DNA of 64,000 nucleotides from Sulfuricella sp. T08 (GCF_000971475.1 NZ_DF967539.1:1-64000); one strand, 5' to 3'; counted from the first letter of the stretch, positions 43,252 through 51,603 are shown. Notes: generated from the sequence alone by a model not told the origin. Made by a program: numbers and translations.

Positions 43252-44514
43252 ATGGAAAAACAGTCCCCTTTCATCCCCCTGTATCTGCCTCTCACTCAGC
43301 GTTCGTTGCGCGTGGCGGTGGTTACGGAGACCTATCCGCCCGAGATCAACGGCGTCGCCCTGACCATCCAGCACATGGTTGAGGGATTGCGCCAGCGTAA
43401 TCACCAGATCCAGTTGATCCGGCCGCGCCAGGGAACAGGCGATATGCCTGCCTTCACTGCCAATCTGCAGCAGATTCTGTTGCCGGGTTTTGCCATTCCG
43501 CGCTATCCCAACCTGCAGCTGGGGCTGCCGGCCGGATCCGTGCTGCGGAAGCTGTGGCGCGCGAGCCGGCCGGACGTGGTGCACATCGTTACCGAGGGGC
43601 CGCTCGGCTGGTCGGCGCTGAACGAGGCGCGCAAGCTGGATATTCCGGTCACCAGCGATTTTCACACCAATTTCCACAGCTACACCCGGCACTATGGAAT
43701 CGGCTGGATGCGCAGGCCGATCGGCGCCTATCTGCGCCATCTGCACAACAGGGCTCTGTTGACGATGGTGCCAGATCGGGGCTTGCGCCACGAACTTGAA
43801 ACGCAGGGCTACCAGAATCTGGCCATTGTCGGGCGGGGCGTAGACACCGACCTGTTCAATCCCGCGCGCCGCAGCATGGAATTGCGCCACAGCTGGGGGG
43901 TAAGCCGGAACGGTTTGGTGGTGGTCCATGTCGGTCGGCTGGCGGCAGAAAAAAATCTCGAAGCGGTGGTGGACGCCTTTGATGCGATGAGTGCCAGGCA
44001 CCCCAGGGCAAAGCTGGTGTGGGTGGGCGATGGTCCGCAGCGCTCACTGCTGCAGGCACGCAATTCGGGGCATATTTTTGCCGGCATGCAGACCGGTATC
44101 GATCTGGCCGAGCATTATGCCTCCGCCGACGTGTTCCTTTTCCCCAGCCTGACCGAAACCTTCGGCAATGTGACGCTGGAGGCGATGGCCAGCGGTCTGG
44201 CGGTGGTGGCCTACAACTATGCCGCAGCGGCAGAACATATCCACCATGGCGAAAATGGCCTGGTGGCGGAGTTCGACAACCTTTCCCTGTTCTGCGACCA
44301 GGCGGCGATTCTGGCCGGCCGGCCGGAGATGGTCGCGCGGCTAGGCAGCAATGCCCGTCAGAGCGCTGACGGTCTGGCCTGGAGCAAAATTTGCGAGCGC
44401 TTCGAACAACTGTTGCTGGAAATCGTGGACGAAGGAGGGCGGCATGGAAAGCAAGACCGTTTCATACCTGGGTCAGATTCAAATCTGGGACCTGGCGCTA
44501 TGTCTCCGCTTTAA
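43252..44514 (+). CDS. GT4-family glycosyltransferase (SqdX/MgtA-like)
   Basis: A 420-residue GT-B-fold glycosyltransferase. The N-terminal acceptor domain begins RVAVVTETYPPEINGVALT, as in the lipid-acting GT4 enzymes SqdX and the MgtA/diacylglycerol glucosyltransferases. The donor domain has GRGVDTDLFNP, VHVGRLAAEKNLEAVV and the E-x7-E motif region FPSLTETFGNVTLEAMASGLAVV. There is no transmembrane helix, so peripheral membrane association is likely. I start at the ATG at 43252. Its end overlaps the PAP2 gene by 71 bases. The acceptor is inferred, not shown: diacylglycerol is suggested by resemblance and by dgkA and PAP2 neighbours. Confidence 0.8.
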   Translation: MEKQSPFIPLYLPLTQRSLRVAVVTETYPPEINGVALTIQHMVEGLRQRNHQIQLIRPRQGTGDMPAFTANLQQILLPGFAIPRYPNLQLGLPAGSVLRKLWRASRPDVVHIVTEGPLGWSALNEARKLDIPVTSDFHTNFHSYTRHYGIGWMRRPIGAYLRHLHNRALLTMVPDRGLRHELETQGYQNLAIVGRGVDTDLFNPARRSMELRHSWGVSRNGLVVVHVGRLAAEKNLEAVVDAFDAMSARHPRAKLVWVGDGPQRSLLQARNSGHIFAGMQTGIDLAEHYASADVFLFPSLTETFGNVTLEAMASGLAVVAYNYAAAAEHIHHGENGLVAEFDNLSLFCDQAAILAGRPEMVARLGSNARQSADGLAWSKICERFEQLLLEIVDEGGRHGKQDRFIPGSDSNLGPGAMSPL

Positions 44515-44980
44515 TCGGGCCAACCGTCTCAGGTCCATTGGTCGGCTGTTTGGTGTAATCAGCCGGCTGGGGGATGGGGTGTTCTGGTACGGCCTGATGC
44601 TGTTCCTGCTGCTGTGGGAAAAGGAAATGGCGGTGGTGCCGGTGATACACATGGCCGCTGCCGGCTTGGCCTGCGCCCTGCTCTACAAATGGCTCAAGGC
44701 CAAAACCCTGCGACCGCGCCCCTTCGAATTCTATCGCGAGATCATTCTCAGCGTGCCGCCGCTCGACAAGTACAGTTTCCCCTCCGGCCATACCCTGCAC
44801 GCGGTAGCCTTCACGCTGGTGGCGCTGGGCTACTACCCTTCCCTTACCGTGGTGCTGGTGCCGTTCACTCTGCTGGTTGCCACTTCGCGCATGGTGCTCG
44901 GCCTCCACTACCCGAGCGACGTGCTGGCAGGTGCGGTGATCGGCGCACTGGTTGGCGGCGCCTCGTTCTGGCTGGTGTGA
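44444..44980 (+). CDS. PAP2-family membrane phosphatase
   Basis: A 178-residue polytopic phosphatase. The three PAP2 signatures are in order: KAKTLRPRP (KxxxxxxRP), YSFPSGHT (PSGH), and SRMVLGLHYPSD (SRxxxxxHxxxD). About five transmembrane helices are predicted. Members dephosphorylate phosphatidate, undecaprenyl diphosphate or related lipids. The ATG at 44444 with the strong ribosome-binding site GGAGGGC lies inside the end of the glycosyltransferase gene, so the two are cotranscribed and perhaps functionally paired, for example to make diacylglycerol as acceptor. Confidence 0.88.
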   Translation: MESKTVSYLGQIQIWDLALCLRFNRANRLRSIGRLFGVISRLGDGVFWYGLMLFLLLWEKEMAVVPVIHMAAAGLACALLYKWLKAKTLRPRPFEFYREIILSVPPLDKYSFPSGHTLHAVAFTLVALGYYPSLTVVLVPFTLLVATSRMVLGLHYPSDVLAGAVIGALVGGASFWLV

Positions 44981-45041
44981 ACCAACGGTCACAGCCTGTC
45001 ACATTCCGTGAAGTCAGGCCCGCCGCCATAGGGCGGTAAGC

Positions 45042-45050
45042 TGCTATAAT
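45042..45050 (+). promoter_or_regulatory. Extended -10 promoter of the PfkB-type kinase gene
   Basis: TGCTATAAT is an exact extended -10 element, 28 bases before the ATG at 45079. No TTGACA-like -35 is present. Upstream at 44986-45002 there are two GTCAC repeats 10 bases apart, which are Pho-box-like but wrongly spaced. Confidence 0.6.
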
Positions 45051-45078
45051 CTGCCGGAATTCATTTTCGGAGTAACCC

Positions 45079-46017
45079 ATGCGCACGCTAATTTGTGGCT
45101 CTCTCGCCTACGACACCATCATGGTGTTTCACGACCATTTCAAGAACCACATCCTGCCCGAGCAGATCCATATTCTTAATGTCGCCTTCCTGGTGCCGGA
45201 CATGCGGCGCGAGTATGGCGGTTGCGCCGGCAACATCGCCTACAACCTGGAGATGATCGGCGGCGAGCCGCAGATCATGGCGACCGTGGGCGACGATTTT
45301 CAGCCTTATGCGAAGCGGCTGGAGAAGCTTGGTCTGGCGCAGGAGCATGTGCGCAGCGTACCCGAAACCTTCACGGCACAGGCCTTCATTACCACCGATC
45401 TGGCCGACAACCAGATCACCGCTTTTCACCCCGGTGCCATGAACTATTCTCATCACAACCATATTGGCGATGCGAAGAACGTCGGCCTGGGCATCGTCGC
45501 GCCGGACGGCCGGGAAGGCATGCTGCAGCATGCCCGCGAGTTTCATGAAGCGGGCATCCCGTTCGTGTTCGATCCCGGTCAGGGCCTGCCGATGTTTGGC
45601 GGCGAGGAGTTGCTGAACTTCGTCGAGCTGGCGGATTATGTCGCCCTCAACGACTACGAGGCGCAGCTATTGCAGGAGCGCACCGGGCAGAAAATCGACC
45701 AGCTGGCAAAACTTGTCAAGGCGCTGGTTGTCACAAGGGGTGGACAGGGCTCGGAGATTTATGCCGATGGTCAACGTCACGAAATCCCCTGCGTTAAAAC
45801 AGAGGAGGTGGTCGATCCCACCGGCTGTGGCGATGCCTACCGAGCCGGCCTGTTGTACGGGATTGCTCGCGGCATGGACTGGCAGGTAACCGGGCGGCTG
45901 GCTTCGCTGCTGGGCTCGGTCAAGATCGCTAGCCGCGGAGGACAGAACCATACGCTAGCACGCGAAGAGATTAATTCGCGTTTTAAGGAACACTTTGGAA
46001 TGAACCTTGAGGATTAA
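45079..46017 (+). CDS. PfkB-family carbohydrate/nucleoside kinase
   Basis: A 312-residue ribokinase-fold enzyme. The N-terminal signature is EYGGCAGNIAYNLEMIGGEP (PfkB motif 1). The C-terminal signature is VDPTGCGDAYRAGLLYG with its catalytic Asp. Related betaproteobacterial proteins are called adenosine kinase or carbohydrate kinase. Residues that would distinguish adenosine from sugar substrates cannot be read with confidence. It has its own promoter (extended -10 at 45042-45050) and is followed closely by the small lipoprotein gene (3 bases). Confidence 0.88.
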   Translation: MRTLICGSLAYDTIMVFHDHFKNHILPEQIHILNVAFLVPDMRREYGGCAGNIAYNLEMIGGEPQIMATVGDDFQPYAKRLEKLGLAQEHVRSVPETFTAQAFITTDLADNQITAFHPGAMNYSHHNHIGDAKNVGLGIVAPDGREGMLQHAREFHEAGIPFVFDPGQGLPMFGGEELLNFVELADYVALNDYEAQLLQERTGQKIDQLAKLVKALVVTRGGQGSEIYADGQRHEIPCVKTEEVVDPTGCGDAYRAGLLYGIARGMDWQVTGRLASLLGSVKIASRGGQNHTLAREEINSRFKEHFGMNLED

Positions 46018-46020
46018 ACA

Positions 46021-46482
46021 ATGAATACCAGACTGATGAAATTGATTGTGGTTGCGGTGGCATCTGTTGCGGTGCTCGGTGGCTGTGCATCGAGCATGTC
46101 GGGCGGGGCTTATAGTCGCGGGCAGGCGCGTCAGGTGCAGGAAGTCCAAATGGGTGTGGTCGAAAGCGTGCGTACCGTCAAGATCGAGGGTACCCAAAGC
46201 CCGGTCGGAACCGGTGCGGGTGCGGTGATCGGCGGCATCGCCGGCAGCAATGTCGGGCAGGGCAAGGGCAGCACCGTTGGCACAATACTGGGCGCCGTGG
46301 CCGGTGGCGTGGCTGGCTCCATGATCGAAGAGGGCGTGATGAGCAAGGCTGGCCTGGAAATTACCGTCAAGCTGGACAATGGCCGCATGATCGCCGTCAC
46401 CCAGGAAGCCGACGAGCAGTTCAGGGTCGGCGAGCGGGTACGGGTATTGTCTGGCGGCGGCGTCACGCGCGTCACCCACTGA
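46021..46482 (+). CDS. Glycine-zipper outer-membrane lipoprotein (SlyB/Pcp-like)
   Basis: A 153-residue lipoprotein. The signal peptide ends in the lipobox LGGC (Cys22). A 17-kDa-antigen-type glycine zipper follows (GAGAVIGGIAGSNVGQG...GAVAGGVAGSMIEEGV), and then a small beta domain (EITVKLDNGRMIAVTQEAD and RVRVL). These proteins sit in the outer membrane and are often part of envelope stress regulons. It starts 3 bases after the PfkB-type kinase stop. A short CAGCCC/GGGCTG hairpin follows the gene, without a T-run. Confidence 0.88.
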   Translation: MNTRLMKLIVVAVASVAVLGGCASSMSGGAYSRGQARQVQEVQMGVVESVRTVKIEGTQSPVGTGAGAVIGGIAGSNVGQGKGSTVGTILGAVAGGVAGSMIEEGVMSKAGLEITVKLDNGRMIAVTQEADEQFRVGERVRVLSGGGVTRVTH

Positions 46483-46506
46483 CAACGTTCCAGCCCGTCA
46501 GGGCTG

Positions 46507-46563
46507 TCGTCATATAAATGTCATTCTGCTGACATTTTGCCGTAACACGCCTGGCTTATTGTT
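46507..46563 (+). promoter_or_regulatory. Candidate Pho box and -10 in front of the OlsB-like gene
   Basis: Four 7-base units recur every 11 bases: TCGTCAT (46507), ATGTCAT (46518), CTGACAT (46529) and CCGTAAC (46540), each compared with CTGTCAT/C, matching at 4 to 6 of 7 positions. A TATTGT -10-like box starts about 11 bases after the last unit, the spacing seen in PhoB-activated promoters. The ATG is at 46595. Confidence 0.6.
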
Positions 46564-46594
46564 CCTCCATCCATCAAACGGACAGGAGGAAAAA

Positions 46595-47362
46595 ATGCAA
46601 CTACAACAGGCACAAACGCCAGGCAGCGCGGTATCAAAGAAGCTTTTTGTATCTTACGCAAAGTCAACGGACGAGGTGAAAGCGGCGCAACGCCTACGCT
46701 ACCGGGTGTTTGCAGAGGAAATGGGGGCGCGCCTGTCGGGCAGCGAGGCTGGGCTGGATCAGGATATTTTTGATCCATTTTGCGAGCACCTTCTGGTGCG
46801 CGATGGTGATACCGGTGAAGTGGTCGGCACCTATCGCATTCTACCGCCGGATCGGGCCAAGAAAATTGGCGGGCTCTATTCGGCCAGCGAGTTCGATCTT
46901 ACTCGTCTGTTGCACCTTTCCCCCAGCATGGTGGAGGTGGGGCGCTCCTGCGTACATCCTGATTACCGCAATGGCGCAACCATCAGCCTGCTTTGGTCTG
47001 GGCTGGCGAAGTACATGCTTAACCACGGCTATGAATACCTGATGGGTTGTGCCAGCGTCAGCATGGCTGATGGTGGACACGCCGCCGCCAGCCTTTATAA
47101 TAATCTCAGAGTCGATAACATGAGCCCCATCGAGTGGCGCGTTTTCCCGCGTTGCGCACTGCCCCTGGACAAACTCACTCGCGAGTCTTCCGAGTCTGCT
47201 TCTCTTCCCCCGCTGCTCAAGGGGTACTTGCAAGCAGGCGCTTACATTTGCGGTGATCCCGCCTGGGATCCCGATTTCAATACTGCGGACTTTCTGGTGC
47301 TGTTGCCCATGTCCAAGGTGAACAGGCGATATGCACGACACTTTATGGGGGCAGCCGCCTAA
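46595..47362 (+). CDS. OlsB-like N-acyltransferase (PEP-CTERM/ornithine-lipid GNAT family)
   Basis: A 255-residue GNAT-fold acyltransferase. Conserved features include AAQRLRYRVFAEEMGARL, FDPFCEHLLVRD, VGTYRILPP, VEVGRSCVHPDYRNGATISLLW and the GCASVSMADGG block, as in OlsB, which adds 3-hydroxyacyl groups to the alpha-amino group of ornithine. The start is the ATG at 46595 with a strong GGAGGA ribosome-binding site. It overlaps the following PlsC-type gene by 32 bases. Together OlsB and OlsA make phosphate-free ornithine lipid. The Pho-box-like promoter fits that role, but the amino-acid substrate is not proven. Confidence 0.82.
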   Translation: MQLQQAQTPGSAVSKKLFVSYAKSTDEVKAAQRLRYRVFAEEMGARLSGSEAGLDQDIFDPFCEHLLVRDGDTGEVVGTYRILPPDRAKKIGGLYSASEFDLTRLLHLSPSMVEVGRSCVHPDYRNGATISLLWSGLAKYMLNHGYEYLMGCASVSMADGGHAAASLYNNLRVDNMSPIEWRVFPRCALPLDKLTRESSESASLPPLLKGYLQAGAYICGDPAWDPDFNTADFLVLLPMSKVNRRYARHFMGAAA

Positions 47363-48164
47363 TCGGAGCAACGGATTACTGATCCGCAACTGGCGGCTGG
47401 TCCGGCTTGTCCTTCATCTGCTGGTGGGAGTGATCAAGGCAGCGCTGCTGCTTCCCCTGGTTGGCCGGGCTCGGCGCATTGAGTTGATCCGCCGCTGGTC
47501 GGTGCGCGTGCTCGCCATTCTCAATGTCAGGCTCAGCGTCAGGGGCGAGGTGCCGGACATTTCGTCGGCAGGCGTGATGTTCGTCGCCAACCATATTTCA
47601 TGGCTGGATATTTACCTGCTGGATGCGGTATGCCCGGTGCGTTTCGTTTCCAAGGCCGAGGTGCGCGCCTGGCCAGTGATCGGCTGGCTGGCGGTTAAGA
47701 TTGGAACCCTGTTCATCGAAAGAACGCGGCGCCATGACACTGCGCGCGCCGGGCGTGAAGTGGTCGACGCCCTCAGGCAGGGGGATTGCGTGGCGGTGTT
47801 TCCTGAAGGCACCACCAGCAAAGGCACCCTGCTGCGGCCGTTTCATGCCTCCCTGCTGCAATCGGCAATCAACAGCGGATCCCCGCTCTGGCCGGTGGCG
47901 ATCCGCTACGTGCATCGCGACGGTACGGCAAATTTATCTCCGGCCTATGTGGACGACATGAGCTTCGCCGACTCCCTGTTCAGAATATTGAATGAGCCGG
48001 AACTGGTGGCGGAGATTGCCTATCTTGAGCTGCTGCCGGTTCAGGGGCGCAGCCGGCGCGAACTCGCCGCTTTGGCAGAGCAGGCTATTGCCAATGCGTT
48101 GAGCTTGACAGCGCCTTGCAGGAAATCTGATAAACCTGTCGATCCTCCAGCCGCACTGCCGTAA
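47331..48164 (+). CDS. PlsC/OlsA-like 1-acyl-glycerol-3-phosphate (or lyso-ornithine lipid) acyltransferase
   Basis: A 277-residue membrane-associated acyltransferase. The catalytic HX4D motif is NHISWLD (His88, Asp93), followed by FVSKAEVRAWPVIGWLA, TLFIERTRR and the substrate motif FPEGTTSKG. One or two N-terminal membrane helices precede it. Its ATG lies inside the OlsB-like gene (32-base overlap), which pairs the two as N- and O-acyltransferases of ornithine lipid synthesis. Its last 80 bases overlap the convergent apaH gene, so the C-terminus is constrained in two frames. Confidence 0.87.
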   Translation: MHDTLWGQPPNRSNGLLIRNWRLVRLVLHLLVGVIKAALLLPLVGRARRIELIRRWSVRVLAILNVRLSVRGEVPDISSAGVMFVANHISWLDIYLLDAVCPVRFVSKAEVRAWPVIGWLAVKIGTLFIERTRRHDTARAGREVVDALRQGDCVAVFPEGTTSKGTLLRPFHASLLQSAINSGSPLWPVAIRYVHRDGTANLSPAYVDDMSFADSLFRILNEPELVAEIAYLELLPVQGRSRRELAALAEQAIANALSLTAPCRKSDKPVDPPAALP

Positions 48165-48912
48165 GGTCTCCTCCCCACAAACAGCCGGTATCCAGCGCCA
48201 TCAGATTACTGCGCACCTGCAGCCCCAGCGCCGACCAGTGGCCGAAAATAATTGTGGCATCAGCGCTTTTCCGGTTGGGGGCTTCATACCAGGGTAGATG
48301 GCCCGCCGGGAAGATCTCCGGCGGCCCCTTGTGGTCGAATTCCATTTCCCCTGCAGGAGTACAGAAGCGCAACCGCGTCATCGCGTTGGTGATCATGCGC
48401 AGCCGCGCCATTCCGCGCAGGTCCTTGCTCCAGGCTTTGGGCTCGTTGCCATACATGTGCGCGAAAAAATCGAGGTAATGCTTGCCGCGCAGTTCCTGTT
48501 CAACTTCATGAGCCAGAGAGGAGGATTTCTTCACCGACCATTGCGGCAGCAGGCCGGCATGTACCAGCGCGTAGTCACCTTCGGCGTAAAACAGGTGCTG
48601 GTGGCGCAGCCAGTCGAGCAGCTCGGTACGGTCGGGCGCCTCCAGCACTTGAGCAATCGTATCCTTGCGATGCGGTTTGACGAAGCCGTAGGCGACCGCC
48701 AGCAGGTGCAGATCATGGTTGCCGAGTACCACCACTGCCTTGTCGCCCAGTGCTTTTGCCCAGCGTAGCACCGCCAGCGAATCCGGCCCGCGGTTAACCA
48801 GGTCGCCCACCAGCCACAGCCGGTCGCGCGCGGGATCGAAGTCGATTTTTTGCAGCAGTAGCTGCAGCGCCTGAAAGCAGCCTTGAATGTCGCCGATGGC
48901 GTAAGTGGCCAT
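48085..48912 (-). CDS. apaH: Symmetrical bis(5'-nucleosyl)-tetraphosphatase
   Basis: A 275-residue calcineurin-like phosphoesterase that hydrolyses Ap4A to two ADP and also decaps Np4-RNA. Metal-binding motifs GDIQGC, GDLVNRGPDSL, GNHD and HAGLLPQWS are intact, as is the late FGHWSALG. I chose the ATG at 48912 (MATYAIGDIQG), because the upstream extension to 48975 is not conserved. Its 3' end overlaps plsC by 80 bases on the opposite strand, and it is divergent from rep. Confidence 0.96.
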   Translation of the reverse strand: MATYAIGDIQGCFQALQLLLQKIDFDPARDRLWLVGDLVNRGPDSLAVLRWAKALGDKAVVVLGNHDLHLLAVAYGFVKPHRKDTIAQVLEAPDRTELLDWLRHQHLFYAEGDYALVHAGLLPQWSVKKSSSLAHEVEQELRGKHYLDFFAHMYGNEPKAWSKDLRGMARLRMITNAMTRLRFCTPAGEMEFDHKGPPEIFPAGHLPWYEAPNRKSADATIIFGHWSALGLQVRSNLMALDTGCLWGGDLTAVRLEDRQVYQISCKALSSSTHWQ

Positions 48913-49026
48913 ATATAAAGTAATGGGTGATGGGTGATAAGTGAGGGCTATTTTACAGAGGTCGCTTTCCCTCATGTGATAAAATCGGTGTCCGCGCTAC
49001 TCAAGGCACTCAGCACTCCTCATTCA

Positions 49027-51012
49027 ATGTTGTCCCATCTCAATGCCCCGCAGCGCGAAGCGGTGAAATATCTCGACGGTCCGCTGCTGGTGCTGGCCGG
49101 CGCAGGCAGCGGCAAGACCCGCGTGATTACTCACAAGATCGCCTACCTGATCGAGGAATGCGGCTTTTCACCTGCCCATATCGCCGCCATCACCTTCACC
49201 AACAAGGCGGCGCGCGAGATGTCCGAGCGCGCGGCCAAGCTGTTGCAGGGCAAGCCCAGTCGGGGGCTGACCGTCACCACTTTCCATTCGCTGGGGATGC
49301 AGATATTGCGCAAGGATGCCGCGCACCTCGGCTACAAGCCGCGCTTCTCGATATTCGATGCCGCCGATGCGGCCCAGATACTCAGCGACATCATCAAGAC
49401 CACAGACAAGGGCGAGATACGGAGCGTGCAGCAGCGCATCTCGCTGTGGAAAAACTCGCTGATCTCGCCCGACCTGGCGCTGAAGCAGTCCGAGAACGAC
49501 CTCGAACAGCATGCTGCAAAAACCTATTTGGCCTACCAGGACACCTTGCGTGCCTACCAGGCGGTGGATTTCGACGACCTCATCCGCCTGCCGGTAGAGC
49601 TGTTCAGCACGGTTCCCGAAGCCCTGGAAAAATGGCGCAACAAGCTGCGCTACCTGCTGATCGACGAGTACCAGGACACCAACGGCTGCCAGTACCAGCT
49701 GCTACGGCAGTTGACCGGCAGCGGAGGCGCCTTCACTGCGGTGGGCGACGACGACCAGGCAATCTACGGCTGGCGCGGCGCGGACATCAAGAACCTGCAT
49801 ATCCTGCGCGAGGACAATGAGCATCTGCACGTAGTCAAGCTGGAACAGAACTACCGTTCCACCATCCGCATCCTGCGCGTTGCCAACAGCCTGATCGCCA
49901 ACAACACCAAGCTGTTCGAGAAGAAGCTGTGGAGCGACCTCGGCCTGGGCGACCCGATCAACGTGCTGGCCGCCAAGGACGAAGAACACGAGGCGGAAAG
50001 CGTGGTGATGCGGATGCTGGCGCACAAGTTCGAGCATCGCACCCGCTTCGCCGATTACGCCATCCTGTATCGCGGCAACCATCAGGCGCGGGTGTTCGAG
50101 CAGCAGTTGCGCAACGAGCGCATCCCTTACCAGTTGAGCGGCGGCAGCTCGTTTTTCGATAAGGCCGAGATCAAGGATGTGACTGCCTACTTGCGCCTGT
50201 TGGCCAATAGCGACGACGACCCCGCCTTCATCCGCGCCGTCACCACGCCAAAAAAAGGCATCGGCACGCAAACCCTGGAAAAGCTCGGCAACTACGCCGC
50301 GCAACGCAACCAGAGCCTGTTCGCCGCCGCCTTCGAGGCCGGGGCGGAAAACCAGCTCGGCACCAAGCAGTACCATGCCCTGATGGAGTTCTGTCAGTTC
50401 ATCAACAACCTGCAATTTCGCGCCGAACGGGAATCCGCCGCCACCATCATCGAGGATTTGCTCAAGGCGATCGGCTACGAGACGCACCTGTTCGACAGCG
50501 AAGAGCCGCGCGCGGCGGAAAGCAAATGGAACAACGTGCGGGAATTCGTCGCCTGGCTATCGAAGAAGGGCGAGGAGGACGGCAAGAACATCATCGAACT
50601 GACCCAGACCATCGCCCTGATCAACATCCTGGATAACCGCGACAGCCAGGATCTGGATGCGGTGCGCCTGTCCACCCTGCATGCGGCGAAGGGGCTGGAG
50701 TATCCCCACGTATTCCTGGTCGGCGTGGAGGACGGCATCCTGCCGCACCGCGAATGCATCGACAACGGGCTGGTGGAGGAAGAGCGCCGGCTGATGTACG
50801 TCGGTATCACCCGCGCCCAGCGAGGTCTGACCCTGAGCTACTGTTCGAAGCGCAAGCGCGGCCGCGAATGGCAGGCCTGCGAGCCAAGCCGCTTCATCGC
50901 TGAACTGGCGCAGGACGACTTGCGCATCAGCGGACGGGAAAGCACTCCGGAAGTGCAGAAATCAGAAGGCACAGCGCGGCTGGCACAGTTGAAGGCGATG
51001 TTGAAAAAATAA
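49027..51012 (+). CDS. rep: ATP-dependent DNA helicase Rep
   Basis: A 661-residue UvrD/Rep superfamily 1A helicase that helps replication forks pass obstacles. Motifs in order: LNAPQREAVKY (Q motif), LAGAGSGKTRVIT (Walker A), TFTNKAAREM (Ia), LLIDEYQDTN (II), VGDDDQAIYGWRGA (III), VVKLEQNYRST (IV), RLSTLHAAKGLEYPHVFLVG (V), and ERRLMYVGITRAQ (VI). The ATG at 49027 gives the usual Rep N-terminus (MLSHLNAPQ). The C-terminus lacks the long UvrD extension. A bidirectional terminator follows directly. Confidence 0.96.
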   Translation: MLSHLNAPQREAVKYLDGPLLVLAGAGSGKTRVITHKIAYLIEECGFSPAHIAAITFTNKAAREMSERAAKLLQGKPSRGLTVTTFHSLGMQILRKDAAHLGYKPRFSIFDAADAAQILSDIIKTTDKGEIRSVQQRISLWKNSLISPDLALKQSENDLEQHAAKTYLAYQDTLRAYQAVDFDDLIRLPVELFSTVPEALEKWRNKLRYLLIDEYQDTNGCQYQLLRQLTGSGGAFTAVGDDDQAIYGWRGADIKNLHILREDNEHLHVVKLEQNYRSTIRILRVANSLIANNTKLFEKKLWSDLGLGDPINVLAAKDEEHEAESVVMRMLAHKFEHRTRFADYAILYRGNHQARVFEQQLRNERIPYQLSGGSSFFDKAEIKDVTAYLRLLANSDDDPAFIRAVTTPKKGIGTQTLEKLGNYAAQRNQSLFAAAFEAGAENQLGTKQYHALMEFCQFINNLQFRAERESAATIIEDLLKAIGYETHLFDSEEPRAAESKWNNVREFVAWLSKKGEEDGKNIIELTQTIALINILDNRDSQDLDAVRLSTLHAAKGLEYPHVFLVGVEDGILPHRECIDNGLVEEERRLMYVGITRAQRGLTLSYCSKRKRGREWQACEPSRFIAELAQDDLRISGRESTPEVQKSEGTARLAQLKAMLKK

Positions 51013-51040
51013 GGGCGGCTAAAAAGCCGCCCTTATTTTG
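51007..51040. terminator. Bidirectional intrinsic terminator between rep and cytochrome c5
   Basis: The stem AAGGGCGGCT/AGCCGCCCTT (51011-51020 and 51025-51034) with an AAAA loop is followed by TATTTTG on the plus strand and by TATTTTTT on the minus strand. It ends rep transcription and probably also that of the convergent cytochrome gene. Confidence 0.88.
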
Positions 51041-51077
51041 AATTCATTTTAATCTACCGATCAACACCCTATTCATT

Positions 51078-51113
51078 CCCTCTCCCCGACGGGGGAGAGG
51101 GCCAGGGTGAGGA
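51078..51113. repeat. Palindromic repeat, family A copy 3
   Basis: The hairpin CCCTCTCCCC/GGGGGAGAGGG followed by CCAGGGTGAGG, the inverse orientation of the copy at 29771-29810. It lies just past the stop codon of the cytochrome c5 gene (minus strand). Confidence 0.85.
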
Positions 51114-51117
51114 GGAT

Positions 51118-51603
51118 TTACTTCGCCATCCCAATCAAGTGTTCCACCGCCGCCTTCACTTCAGCGTCGGACAGAGCCGGGTTGCCACCTTTGGCAGGCA
51201 TCGCACCGGATTTGCCGGTGAAACCGCCGATGGCATGCTTGAATAGAGTTTCCTTGCCTTGCGCAATGCGTGGGCCCCAGGCGCCCTTGTCGCCAGCCTT
51301 CGGCGCGCCCGCGGCGCCAGTACCGTGGCAAGCCTGACAGAGGCCTTCATAGACTTTCTTGCCGTCCACCACGCCGCCAGTATCAGGCTTGGCTTCGCCG
51401 ATGGCGACTTCACCCACTGGTTTCAGCCGCTTGGCAATTTCTTCCGCCGCTGCCTTGGTGTCTTCAACGTCAACGTGAGTGGCCATGATGCCCATAACCA
51501 GTTTGAAAATCAGGAACGCAACAATCAGTACCGGGATCAACGCGCCTACCAGGGCGATCAGGAATTGCGTAACTGTGGTTTTTTCCATTTCGTGGCCACT
51601 CAT
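51118..51603 (-). CDS. Membrane-anchored cytochrome c5-type protein
   Basis: A 161-residue monohaem c-type cytochrome. One N-terminal transmembrane helix (residues about 12-36, FLIALVGALIPVLIVAFLIFKLV) anchors it to the inner membrane. The C-terminal class I haem domain has CQACH and a Met axial-ligand candidate in SGAMPAKGG. The spacing CQACHGTGAAGAPKAGD is typical of the cytochrome c5/CycA family used as an electron donor to terminal oxidases. The start is the ATG at 51603. It is convergent with rep. Confidence 0.9.
   Translation of the reverse strand: MSGHEMEKTTVTQFLIALVGALIPVLIVAFLIFKLVMGIMATHVDVEDTKAAAEEIAKRLKPVGEVAIGEAKPDTGGVVDGKKVYEGLCQACHGTGAAGAPKAGDKGAWGPRIAQGKETLFKHAIGGFTGKSGAMPAKGGNPALSDAEVKAAVEHLIGMAK

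Noticed and set aside
44986-45013. GTCAC repeats before the PfkB-type kinase as a third Pho box
   Set aside because: Units are 10 rather than 11 bases apart and too far from the -10 box for PhoB activation.
33711-51113. Several palindromic repeats considered as CRISPR-like arrays
   Set aside because: They are isolated hairpins at gene boundaries without regularly spaced direct repeats and unique spacers. No cas genes are present.
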